DNA of 64,000 nucleotides from an uncultured Bacilli bacterium (GTDB taxonomy: Bacteria; Bacillota_I; Bacilli_A; RF39; UBA660). Shown here one piece after another: positions 16,855 through 25,800 of this stretch. The DNA lies in assembly GCA_934101865.1 (NCBI GenBank), contig CAKOSA010000002.1, positions 1 through 64,000 on the forward strand. The letters are read 5' to 3'. Every line of letters starts with the position of its first letter. Position 1 is the first letter of the stretch. The notes under the pieces are model-generated. The model searched no databases. It had not been told where the DNA came from and saw only the letters and a list, made by a program, of their open reading frames with translations. The position numbers were made by a program, and so were the translations under genes.

Positions 16855-17316
16855 TTATTCTTTAACTTCTACTTGGTCCATTTCCTCAGTAATTTCCATT
16901 TGAGCTTCTAATAAACTCTTTAACTTCGTTTTATAGACCGTTAAGTTCTTCTTCATTATCATTGCTTTATACTCGATTTTTTCAGCTTCTACCAAAGCCT
17001 CGTGAACGATACTACTAGCATTTCTTTTAGCCTCAGCAATAATTTCTTCACTTTCCTTTTTAGAAGCATTAATAATTTTATCAGCACTTTCTTGTACTGC
17101 TAGAATTGCTTTCGAAATCTTATCCTCTCCATCAGAAACAGGAGTAGCAACAACTCTATTATTACTTTCCTCTAACTTCTTATTAAGAATATCAACCTCT
17201 AAGGCATATTCCTTATTTTCAGCATTGAGCTTTTCTAGTCTCTTAATTACAATATCGATGAACCTATTAACTTCATCCACATCATAGCCATTAGAAACCA
17301 CATTAAACCTCTTCAT
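16855..17316 (-). CDS. divIVA: DivIVA-domain cell division/polarity protein
   Basis: DivIVA binds curved membrane at poles and septa through an N-terminal coiled-coil domain. The start MKRFNVVSNGYDVDEVNRFI matches the family's GYDxDEVxxF signature. Two coiled-coil stretches follow (residues 20-55 and about 75-145). At 153 residues it is of normal DivIVA length. AGGAGAGGTG precedes the ATG. It follows sepF by 20 bases, as in the sepF to divIVA order of Bacillota division clusters, although the usual ylmG and ylmH genes between them are missing. Confidence 0.88.
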   Translation of the reverse strand: MKRFNVVSNGYDVDEVNRFIDIVIKRLEKLNAENKEYALEVDILNKKLEESNNRVVATPVSDGEDKISKAILAVQESADKIINASKKESEEIIAEAKRNASSIVHEALVEAEKIEYKAMIMKKNLTVYKTKLKSLLEAQMEITEEMDQVEVKE

Positions 17317-17336
17317 AGATCCACCTCTCCTTTAAT

Positions 17337-17729
17337 TTACCAATCAAGAATGTTATCACTATCTTTGTCCTTATTATTCTTATCTTCTTCGGATATACTA
17401 CCCTCAACGTCTACATTTTTAGGTGTACATAAATAAATACCTCCACCAATCTTTTGTAAATCGCCTCCAATAGCATACACCGTTCCGCTTAAAAAGTCAA
17501 CTATTCTTTTCGCTTGGTCAGGGGTAACTCTTTTCATATTAACAACAACAGTGTTTCTTTTCTTTAAATGGTCAGCTATTTGACTACTTTCTGAAAAGGC
17601 ACGAGGCTCAAGAAGTATCATCTTACCAGTACTAGGAGTAATACTCTTTTCACTCTCATTATCAAAGTCATCATCATCTCTTGTATCATCTTCATCAACC
17701 AACATCTTTTTAATCTTATTTAAGGCCAT
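17337..17729 (-). CDS. sepF: Cell division protein SepF
   Basis: SepF is a membrane-binding FtsZ anchor that bundles FtsZ filaments. The DUF552 core MILLEPRAFSESSQIADHLK and VVVNMKRVTPDQAKRIVDFL, then GTVYAIGGDLQKIGGGIYLC, is clear. The N-terminal amphipathic helix MALNKIKKML fits membrane binding, with an acidic linker behind it. The start at 17729 has GGAGG five to six bases upstream. A longer reading from 17777 would begin inside the promoter and is rejected. It is co-transcribed with divIVA. Confidence 0.92.
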   Translation of the reverse strand: MALNKIKKMLVDEDDTRDDDDFDNESEKSITPSTGKMILLEPRAFSESSQIADHLKKRNTVVVNMKRVTPDQAKRIVDFLSGTVYAIGGDLQKIGGGIYLCTPKNVDVEGSISEEDKNNKDKDSDNILDW

Positions 17730-17757
17730 AATATCCTCCAATCTGTATCTTATAATA

Positions 17758-17786
17758 ATTCTACCATATTTTTGCAATTATTACAA
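17758..17786 (-). promoter_or_regulatory. Sigma-A promoter of sepF-divIVA
   Basis: On the minus strand TTGTAA (17786-17781), a 17-base spacer and TAGAAT (17763-17758) with an extended TGG. Confidence 0.6.
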
Positions 17787-17801
17787 TAGTTTTTGAAAAT
17801 T

Positions 17802-18269
17802 TTACTGACAGACATCATTTTGTCTTTCCGTAGCACTATCACTATTACTTTTTTTACATATTTTATTATTCTCATCATTCTTATCTATTTTATAAGTAAA
17901 ATTTTTCTTAGTACAATCATAAGTAACCGTTACCTTATTATCAGAAAGATTAAGCGTACTACCATCAAAGTTTTTAATCTCATCATTATCAACAGTCAAA
18001 TAACCATTATCAACAAGCTTTTGTAAAGAAATAGTAAAAGTATTATTATTAGGACATTTAATATCAATACCTACACTTTTCAAATTATACCTATTATCCG
18101 TAACATAAAGCTTCGCCGCACTCTCCACGTTCTTAAGAAGTTCATAATAAGCATTAACATTATGCTTACCCCTTATGTTACCAATAACACTAACACTAAT
18201 CGTACTAATTAAAGCCAGAAGAGCAATCGTAACAATAAGTTCAATTAACGTAAAACCCCTATTATTCAT
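17802..18269 (-). CDS. Type IV prepilin-like protein
   Basis: The N terminus MNNRGFTLIELIVTIALLAL is a class III (type IV pilin) signal: a short basic leader, G/F cleavage site, glutamate at +5 and a hydrophobic helix. The remaining 120 residues are a polar pseudopilin-like domain with three to four cysteines. The start at 18269 follows GGGGGG and overlaps the end of the upstream gene by eight bases, which implies coupling. No pilus assembly ATPase or prepilin peptidase is in this window, so the assembly machine would have to be elsewhere. Could serve a pilus, pseudopilus or competence structure. Confidence 0.82.
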   Translation of the reverse strand: MNNRGFTLIELIVTIALLALISTISVSVIGNIRGKHNVNAYYELLKNVESAAKLYVTDNRYNLKSVGIDIKCPNNNTFTISLQKLVDNGYLTVDNDEIKNFDGSTLNLSDNKVTVTYDCTKKNFTYKIDKNDENNKICKKSNSDSATERQNDVCQ

Positions 18270-19932
18270 TTTTGAACCCCCCATAAACCTTAATTGTACC
18301 AATCCAAGCCTTAGACATCATATCATTACCAATACTCTCATAATCAATCCAAAAACTAAGATTAATATCACTAGAACCAAATGGAGCAATCTCTCCCGTA
18401 TAAAGAATGTAAGTAGTTTCATCAATCCTTTTATTATTATCTAACTTATCTCCCATTTTCCAAATGTTCTTATTAATAAAGTTACTACTAATATCACCAT
18501 TAACACCAATCATATACTTAACATATTTAGCATTAAGAGTAGTATTATCACTCTCTTCAATAGCAATTCTATATACAAGAGTTTTATCCGTATTATTAGA
18601 AATAATAACACTACCACCCTTAATATTATCACTATCCTCATCCTTAAGTTTCTTCACCGAACCATCAGTATCATACAATATATTATCCTTATTGTCAACA
18701 AGTTTTTTACCATTATAAGAGTCCACATAAACAACAGTTTCAAATTCCCTTATAATCTGTCCATTAACTACTCTATTAGAAGTCTCTTTCTCTATATCCG
18801 TACCAACATCACTAATATTATTATCCTTGTACTTAATATCACTATTTTCCTTAACATAGATGTTAGTACCCCTACTATTATAGTCAACTATTGCCGCTCC
18901 ATTAGTGAGATAAATAATTCTATTACCATCATTAGTAGTTCTCTCGCCACTAATTTCTACATATTTACTACTCTCTATGGCAATAAATTTATTACCAGAA
19001 ATAACTATACTATTACTCTTTCTAACACTAATAGAGTTTTTACCCTGCTTAATAATAGCACTACCATCACTATAATAGAAAATTATAATATCATTATCAT
19101 ATTCCTTGGAATCTATAAGCTTACCCTGATTATCATTAGGATAGCTAATCGTATTACCGCTTATACTAATATCGTTGCTACTTCTCACAACATAGCTCTC
19201 GTTACCATTAACGACCCAGATAGAGCCGTCCGTATAATAAGTAAGCTCGTAATTACCGACACTCTTCTTGCTAGAATAGTAACTTACCCTATTATCACTG
19301 ATAAATTTGCTACTAATATCCTTGCTATTTCTTACGAACATATTACCGATACTAGACTGGATATAACTACTGCCGTCATTAAAGTAATATGCCGTACCGC
19401 CAAAGATTTTTTCCGTCTTCGTGACCGTAACCTTCTTCGTTCTAGCGTCCTTTTTAAGTTTACCATCTTCGCCTATACCATAGTCTCCACTTGTGAGTGG
19501 CGCTATGCGGGTGTATACTCCGCCTTCAATTTTAAGACTAGTTCCATCGCTAAAAAAGAGAATTCTATATCCTTTGGTATTAACTTCTTTAATAGTCCAT
19601 ACTTCACCATTTCTTTTAAAATAACCATTATAATAATTATCAAACATTTTCCGAGCATAGTCTTCTGTAACCGGAGTACCATTCATATCAACTAAATCAA
19701 GACCATCAAAATTAACATCCATAAGAGAGTAACTTACACTAGGTTCCTCTACTTTATCCATTGAATATATATAATAACCAATTAGTCCCCCTACTATTAA
19801 AAGAAGAAGTAATAAGATAAGACCAATTAACTTCCCATATTTCTTAAAAAAGAAAGCAAGGGAATTATTTTCTTCTAAGACAATATATTTTTCTTCTTCA
19901 TTATGTTCCTTAACTCTTAATCTTTTTCCCAT
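18262..19932 (-). CDS. Membrane-anchored extracellular repeat protein, 556 aa
   Basis: A cytoplasmic N-terminal tail of about 33 residues is followed by one membrane segment (about 34-55, LIGLILLLLLLIVGGLIGYY) and a long outer part. That part holds about four imperfect repeats of roughly 45-50 residues built on FYSDGSxxxxxGxxxxVRxSxxIxISGN, suggesting a beta solenoid or propeller. The last 130 residues (TLVYRIAIEESDNT, INLSFWIDYESIG, WIGTIKVYGGF) resemble the end of SipW-dependent TasA-like proteins. It sits between the SipW-type peptidase and the prepilin. Specific function unknown. Confidence 0.78.
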   Translation of the reverse strand: MGKRLRVKEHNEEEKYIVLEENNSLAFFFKKYGKLIGLILLLLLLIVGGLIGYYIYSMDKVEEPSVSYSLMDVNFDGLDLVDMNGTPVTEDYARKMFDNYYNGYFKRNGEVWTIKEVNTKGYRILFFSDGTSLKIEGGVYTRIAPLTSGDYGIGEDGKLKKDARTKKVTVTKTEKIFGGTAYYFNDGSSYIQSSIGNMFVRNSKDISSKFISDNRVSYYSSKKSVGNYELTYYTDGSIWVVNGNESYVVRSSNDISISGNTISYPNDNQGKLIDSKEYDNDIIIFYYSDGSAIIKQGKNSISVRKSNSIVISGNKFIAIESSKYVEISGERTTNDGNRIIYLTNGAAIVDYNSRGTNIYVKENSDIKYKDNNISDVGTDIEKETSNRVVNGQIIREFETVVYVDSYNGKKLVDNKDNILYDTDGSVKKLKDEDSDNIKGGSVIISNNTDKTLVYRIAIEESDNTTLNAKYVKYMIGVNGDISSNFINKNIWKMGDKLDNNKRIDETTYILYTGEIAPFGSSDINLSFWIDYESIGNDMMSKAWIGTIKVYGGFKNE

Positions 19933-19940
19933 AATTCCAC

Positions 19941-20570
19941 CTACTTACTTTTTTTACCTTTACCAATAATTTTCTTACCAACTTTCATAATATCAAATGA
20001 TAGAATTGCTAAACAAGGAATAAGTACTACTACTATCCAGCCACCACTTGTGGCAAGTAAATCTTGTAAATAGCCAAGTTTAGGTATTCTAATAATAACC
20101 TTACCAAAGACGTTATCACTATTAGCTAAATACATATCAGCTGTATTATTATTATCACCCTTAGTTCTGAAATTATATTTACCCGTTGAACTATCATAAA
20201 ATACTTCTTTAATTCTATGAGTTACCGTTATATTAGGAACTCTGGGGTCAGAAGATAAAAATGTAATTACATCTCCTTCTTTTAATGTCGAAGGGTCAAC
20301 TCCTTTGGTAATAACAACATCTTTAATATTTATATTAGGTATCATACTACCAGTTAAAACCACATAAGCATTATATTTAGCCGGAGTTGTATCTCCTTTC
20401 ATCTCTCTAATTTTGTTACTTCCCACATAAATAAGTAATGTAATACCAAGTAAGAGCAGCCAAATAAATATAGCATAAGAGATAACTCCAAGTACAAATT
20501 TTACAGGATTTTCCTTTGCTTTAACAACCTTAACCTTATAATGTTTAACACTAATATTATTATTTTCCAT
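19941..20570 (-). CDS. sipW: Signal peptidase I, SipW/ER type
   Basis: This membrane peptidase has Ser75 in VLTGSMIPNI and His118 in VTHRIKEV, the Ser-His pair of archaeal/ER-type enzymes, in place of the bacterial Ser-Lys pair. The acidic block TKGDNNNTADMYLA (137-150) supplies the conserved aspartates. Membrane segments lie near 25-50 and 178-200. In B. subtilis SipW processes the biofilm fibre proteins TasA and TapA. Likely substrates here are the neighbouring anchored proteins and the three TasA-like proteins at 57533-59654. It is separated from the upstream gene by a terminator, so it may have its own promoter. Confidence 0.9.
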   Translation of the reverse strand: MENNNISVKHYKVKVVKAKENPVKFVLGVISYAIFIWLLLLGITLLIYVGSNKIREMKGDTTPAKYNAYVVLTGSMIPNINIKDVVITKGVDPSTLKEGDVITFLSSDPRVPNITVTHRIKEVFYDSSTGKYNFRTKGDNNNTADMYLANSDNVFGKVIIRIPKLGYLQDLLATSGGWIVVVLIPCLAILSFDIMKVGKKIIGKGKKSK

Positions 20571-20658
20571 AAGTTTTAACTCCTTAATATTCTATTTTTA
20601 TAATTTAATTCTAGCATATTTACCTAAATAATTCAATATAAATTTTCTAATTTTACAT

Positions 20659-20696
20659 AAAAAAGAAAAGTAAAATTAATTATCACTACTTTTCTT
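20659..20696 (-). terminator. Terminator of the 28743-20676 operon
   Basis: On the minus strand AAGAAAAGTA (20696-20687) pairs with TACTTTTCTT (20672-20663), followed by TTTT. The stem overlaps the last codons of the 243-residue gene. Confidence 0.65.
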
Positions 20697-21407
20697 ATTC
20701 TTTAACTTAGATAAACCTTCAAGATTATTAGATAGTAACTTACTTTTACCTAACTTATTACTTCTCATATCAATACTAATAAATTTATTTTCTATATTAA
20801 CACTATCATTACTATTAATATCAATTGCTTCTGATTTATCACTATCTCTATCATAATATATTAAAGTATCGCCCACTAAACTAACATAGCTCATACCACT
20901 TAATTTAGTGTATTCTTTTCCTCCAACATATAGTGTAACTTCATCAATGAAGAAATATAAGTCATCTCCATCATACATAAAGAAGTATAAGTAATCATTA
21001 TTATTTCCCTCATTATTTATATAGTGAAGATTACCCTTTTTCTCATATACACTATACTTAGATGTAGCGTATTCTATATTATTTTCATAAGGGAATATTA
21101 TATCCATTTCTCTTGGAAATAGTACTTTATCTTTATCACTGAAATATATGGGATTACTATCAAAACTAACATCTTTATTACTATTTAGTTTCTTAATAAC
21201 TCCTCTTTTATTAGAATATATATCAATATCAAAATCTAATTTAGAGCCTAATATTTCTTTATATGCCTTATAAGTTTTCTTTTCCAAAGTATACTCATAT
21301 TTATATTCATTATAGAAGAAGAAACCTACTATTAAAATTACTAATATAAATAAAATGGGGATAAATACTTTATACTTTTCTTTTACAAAATCAATAATCT
21401 TATTCAT
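20676..21407 (-). CDS. Membrane-anchored extracellular protein, 243 aa
   Basis: No family is recognised. A short basic N terminus, one membrane segment (about 14-32, VFIPILFILVILIVGFFFY) and a polar beta-rich outer part are visible. The outer part has the same flavour as the N-terminal domains of its two larger upstream neighbours (LYVGGKEYTKLSG, YVSLVGDTLIYYDRDSD). GGAGGAATTT precedes the ATG. It lies nine bases after the 493-residue gene and is the last gene of that operon. Confidence 0.72.
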   Translation of the reverse strand: MNKIIDFVKEKYKVFIPILFILVILIVGFFFYNEYKYEYTLEKKTYKAYKEILGSKLDFDIDIYSNKRGVIKKLNSNKDVSFDSNPIYFSDKDKVLFPREMDIIFPYENNIEYATSKYSVYEKKGNLHYINNEGNNNDYLYFFMYDGDDLYFFIDEVTLYVGGKEYTKLSGMSYVSLVGDTLIYYDRDSDKSEAIDINSNDSVNIENKFISIDMRSNKLGKSKLLSNNLEGLSKLKNKKSSDN

Positions 21408-21416
21408 AAATTCCTC

Positions 21417-22898
21417 CTATCTATTTATAAACCTATATTCTATATCATTATAATTTATAGTTTTACCATTAATATTCACACTGTTAACCTTAATTGTTAC
21501 AACATCTCCCACGTTAATATTATCAGGAAGGGCAAATGTACCACTTAGGAATTTTGGCACTTTACCTTCGGTTACTTCTTTACTAATATTACCATAAATA
21601 ACCGTATCTCCTACCCTTAATGTAGCATTAATAGTAACAGGGACTGTTCCACTTATAATTTCATTAAAGGCCCTATTATCTAAATTAACATTATAACTAA
21701 CTGTTTTTGATATATTACTTACTTTGTTTAAAGTAATATAATATTTAGGACTTTTAGTATTAACTGTCTCTTCATAGTAAGTATTATATTTTTCTTCACC
21801 ATTCTCTGTATAACTATACTTAAATAATAAAGTATAAGTAGAGTTATAATCTAAATTATCTAAAATAACACTATTACCACTTTTAGACATATTAACTTTC
21901 TTAATTAAAGCACCACTACTATTCCTTACTTCTACAAAAGTACTCGTATAATTATTATAAGGATCATATATTACATAGTTTGCATTAATATTATTATAAG
22001 ATGGAGTAACACCAACAACTGATGTAACCGTAGCTTGTGGTTTCTTGGTATCATCAGGTTTAGTATCATTATTAGTTTTATTATCTTTATTATTAACAAC
22101 TTCACCTTTACTATCAGGTGTAACTACATTACCAGTATTAGTTTGACCAGTTGCATTTCCTCCACCATTTCCAGTACCAGTACCATCTCCAGTTCCATCT
22201 TCGGTACCATCACCAGAACCCTTACTATCATCTTCTTTATATTGGTTACTAGTACCTATTATTTTCTTTAAATCAATTGTATCATCACCAAATTTAAGAA
22301 GTTCATTATTGATATCAAATTCATAAGTAGATGTAACAAGTGTAGTTTTAGATATAGTCTTTAAATTAACTTTATTATTAGTAAGTTTAGCATTACCACT
22401 TTTATCAAGTTCTACTAATAAGTAGTCATTAGCACTAATCTGACTATCACTACTAATAATACTTCCACTAACAAGAAGATATTTTCTATCTTCTATTTTA
22501 TAAAATCTAGGTGTACTAATATTATCAATTTTAGTTTCATCCTTCGTTATAACAATATCATCTTTGTTTCTAACTTCAAAGAACTTACCATATAAATGTA
22601 TTTTACCATCATTATAACTAATAACATTAGGAGAAAGGACTTCTTCTTTCTTACTATCATCAAATTTCAAATAATAATTTCCCGTCCATTTCATTTTTAA
22701 TGTGGCATTTTCTTTTAAAACCATACTATCATTATTATTATCCATAATAACTGTACCACTATCAAGTTTGTATTCCACATTACCAATCTTAATGAACTTA
22801 TAGATAAAGAAAGAGAAAATAACTATAAGTATAATAGCAATAATTCCTACAATAAGAAAACTTCTCTTATTTCTTAGGTCATATTTTCTAAGTTTCAT
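21417..22898 (-). CDS. Membrane-anchored surface protein with Gly/Asp/Thr linker and Fn3-like domains, 493 aa
   Basis: The basic N terminus and one membrane segment (about 13-35) lead to a beta-rich domain with VEYKLDSGTVIMDNNN and YLLVSGSIISSD. A low-complexity linker of G, D, T, N and K (about 215-290, containing GDGTGTGNGGGN) follows, then two beta-sandwich modules with the fibronectin type III-like phrase LDNLDYNSTYTLLFKYSY. Architecture and linker match the giant protein upstream, so the two are probably paralogues of different length. The ATG at 22898 follows AGGAGGAG, one base after the upstream stop. A longer reading from 22928 lacks a Shine-Dalgarno. Confidence 0.78.
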   Translation of the reverse strand: MKLRKYDLRNKRSFLIVGIIAIILIVIFSFFIYKFIKIGNVEYKLDSGTVIMDNNNDSMVLKENATLKMKWTGNYYLKFDDSKKEEVLSPNVISYNDGKIHLYGKFFEVRNKDDIVITKDETKIDNISTPRFYKIEDRKYLLVSGSIISSDSQISANDYLLVELDKSGNAKLTNNKVNLKTISKTTLVTSTYEFDINNELLKFGDDTIDLKKIIGTSNQYKEDDSKGSGDGTEDGTGDGTGTGNGGGNATGQTNTGNVVTPDSKGEVVNNKDNKTNNDTKPDDTKKPQATVTSVVGVTPSYNNINANYVIYDPYNNYTSTFVEVRNSSGALIKKVNMSKSGNSVILDNLDYNSTYTLLFKYSYTENGEEKYNTYYEETVNTKSPKYYITLNKVSNISKTVSYNVNLDNRAFNEIISGTVPVTINATLRVGDTVIYGNISKEVTEGKVPKFLSGTFALPDNINVGDVVTIKVNSVNINGKTINYNDIEYRFINR

Positions 22899-22899
22899 A

Positions 22900-25800
22900 T
22901 TATTTCTCCTCCTCTTTACTATAAACAAAGTTCATTTCATCAAGATTTATTACATTACTACCTACTTTAAAACTTAGTTTAACTGTATAAGCCTTTTCAA
23001 GTAAAGCACCATTTTTAGAGAAAGCAGGATTTTCTAAGATTTCCGGTGGATTAAATACATATCTAAATGTAGACTCATCATCAAGAGTTGCAACAAACGG
23101 TTTTTCACTTGTTAAATAAGTTCCATCTATTGTTCCAACCTCTGAATTACCCCATATACCAAACTTATATGTAACTTCTTCTATCTTGTCAAAACTAGAA
23201 CCACCAAGGAAAGTAGCAACAAAACTGTTTGGTGTCGCTGACATAGTTGGACTACCCAATGCTACACCATAACTATTAGTTGAAAATACCGCATAAGTTC
23301 TTGTAATAGTTTCTTCGGGGCTTTCAGTTCCATTATTATTCCTGTAACTATCTGCACTAGCCGTTATTTCATATTGCGTATTTTCTTTAAGATTTCTATA
23401 TCTAACTTCGATTATGTCATCAATTACTTTAAATTTATAATCACTAGGAGCATCTACCCATTTATTATTCTCATCTTTAATCTGCATTATAGGAGCAAGA
23501 TCCTTAGGACCAGATATTTTCATAGTAAACTCTTTACCAATTATTGTTCTATCAATATCCTTAACATTAACACCAATATCAATAACATAACCACTTTCAC
23601 TATCAATACTAGCCTTTCTTGTCATTATAAATGAAGGTTCCTTTAAAGCTTCAATTTGCATTGTTGTATTATACGGGTTAAGTAAATATTTACCTTCTCC
23701 TGTAACATCACCATTTTGATTTTTCTTATCATATATAGCATAAAGTTTGTAAATATAATTTTTACCATATACAAAATCTTTCGGAAGAGCTATACTACTC
23801 TTTAAAGAAGTATCCATATCCTCTTTGTTTATAACTCCCATCATATTTTCTAAATGATTATCTAAATCACATACTTCACTTTCACTATCACAAACAACAT
23901 ATTTCAAGTAGAAATTAAGTTCTTCTGCACTAGCTGTTAAGGAAATAACTGAATTTAATGTCCTATCACCATAAGTATCATCTTCACTACTTGAAGTATA
24001 ACCAGTCTTTAAGTTCTGATACAAAGACGTTCCTCCCGTTGTAAATGAGTAAACTTCTGTTTCATAACTATCTTCTTTACTTCCATCAAAGAACTGTGTA
24101 TATTTACCATTCTTCATATAAGCACTAACTGTAAAATAATAAGTCGTAGTAGCATCAAGTCCATCAACTAGAACATTAAACTTATTACCACCATCAGGAT
24201 TATACTCATATTTAACCGTTCTAAGAACCTTAGTATCCTTTTCTATATTAGGAACATTTTCCCAATTAGAAGCATATTCCATAGCATCTTCTCTACTATT
24301 CCATACATCTATATAGAAATAGAATTTATCATCTTCCTTTTTAAATGAAGTTTCATCAAAACCAGTAATAGTCATTGGAACAATTACTCCATTAATAAGT
24401 TTTTTCTCTCCCGTTTTATCTTTCGATATCTTTGGTGTAATACTACTAAAACTAAATTTATTATTATCCGTAGTTACTTTGCCCTCTTTAACAAGCTTAG
24501 AGTTTAGAACCCCAATCTTATTATATTCTGAACGAATAAACCTAATACCATCAGCATATATACCATATTGAAGTTTAGTATTACCACTTATATTATAACC
24601 ACCATACCTATTAGTAATAGAAAGTTCCTTTTTAGAAGTATCTCTATTATATGTATAATGAGTTTTAATACTTGTCCTTGAACCAGCACTATTATTAAAT
24701 TTAGAAATAACTCCTAGGTCAGAAAATACAATATAATTACCCTTTTCACTCGTAGTATTATTATCTTGGAAAATATAGAATTCTCCATCAGAGGCATTAT
24801 CTACCCATTTAATCATACCAGTATCATAGTAACCATAAAGACTAGTTTTAATCATATTAGGATTACTAGTATCCGTAGTTTGCATACCAGCCTTCTTTAA
24901 ATCCGTATAATCAATATTAATACATCTATTAATATCATCACTATCATCTTCGCCACAACTCTCTAATGTATCAGGGAATAATTCAATCTTATTCTTTTGA
25001 CTATCTTCTAAAAGTAATCTATAAGATAATATTCTATTCATCATCTCTTCATCAAGAAGAACCTTAATCTTAACCCTATTATCACTTCTATTAATAATAG
25101 AGAACATATTATTATAATCACTAATATCATAGTAACCATCAAAACTAGTTTCAAGAAGTGTATCTAAGCTACTTTCAGTATACTTAACAAGTTCCTCATT
25201 TAAATAAATATTATAGTTATCATTATTACTAAGACCACTAACTTTATAACTACCCTTAAACTTATAATAATCCTTATTTTGCATATAATTAGGGTTATCA
25301 GTAAGTTTTAAACTTTTACTTTCACCACCATTAATAACATAATTAATATTATTATCATAAATAGCATTATCAATGTCTTTAATATTATAGTTATAAGTAA
25401 TACTATTCTTATCAGAACTATCAGCATACATCTGAATAATTGGGTTTTGTTTACTACTATCGGCTGGATTAATTTCTGTAAAGATACCATACATACCAGA
25501 ATAAGGCTTATTGCCACCACTACTATTATAAGGATATGAAGTATTAGAACCACTAATATCAACTTCGCAAGAGATAAAATATGTATTACCCCTTCGCATT
25601 AAGTCATCCTTAGTATTACTATCCGTACCCTTATCCATATAAATTTCACTAGTTAATGTAACATTACCATCACTATCAGCATTAGGTAAACTACTAAACT
25701 TAATACCAGTATCCTTATCTATTTTCTTTAATTTATTATCTTCCTTAATATAGAAGTCAACCTTACTTAAAGAGCCATCACTACCTAACTGATATACATA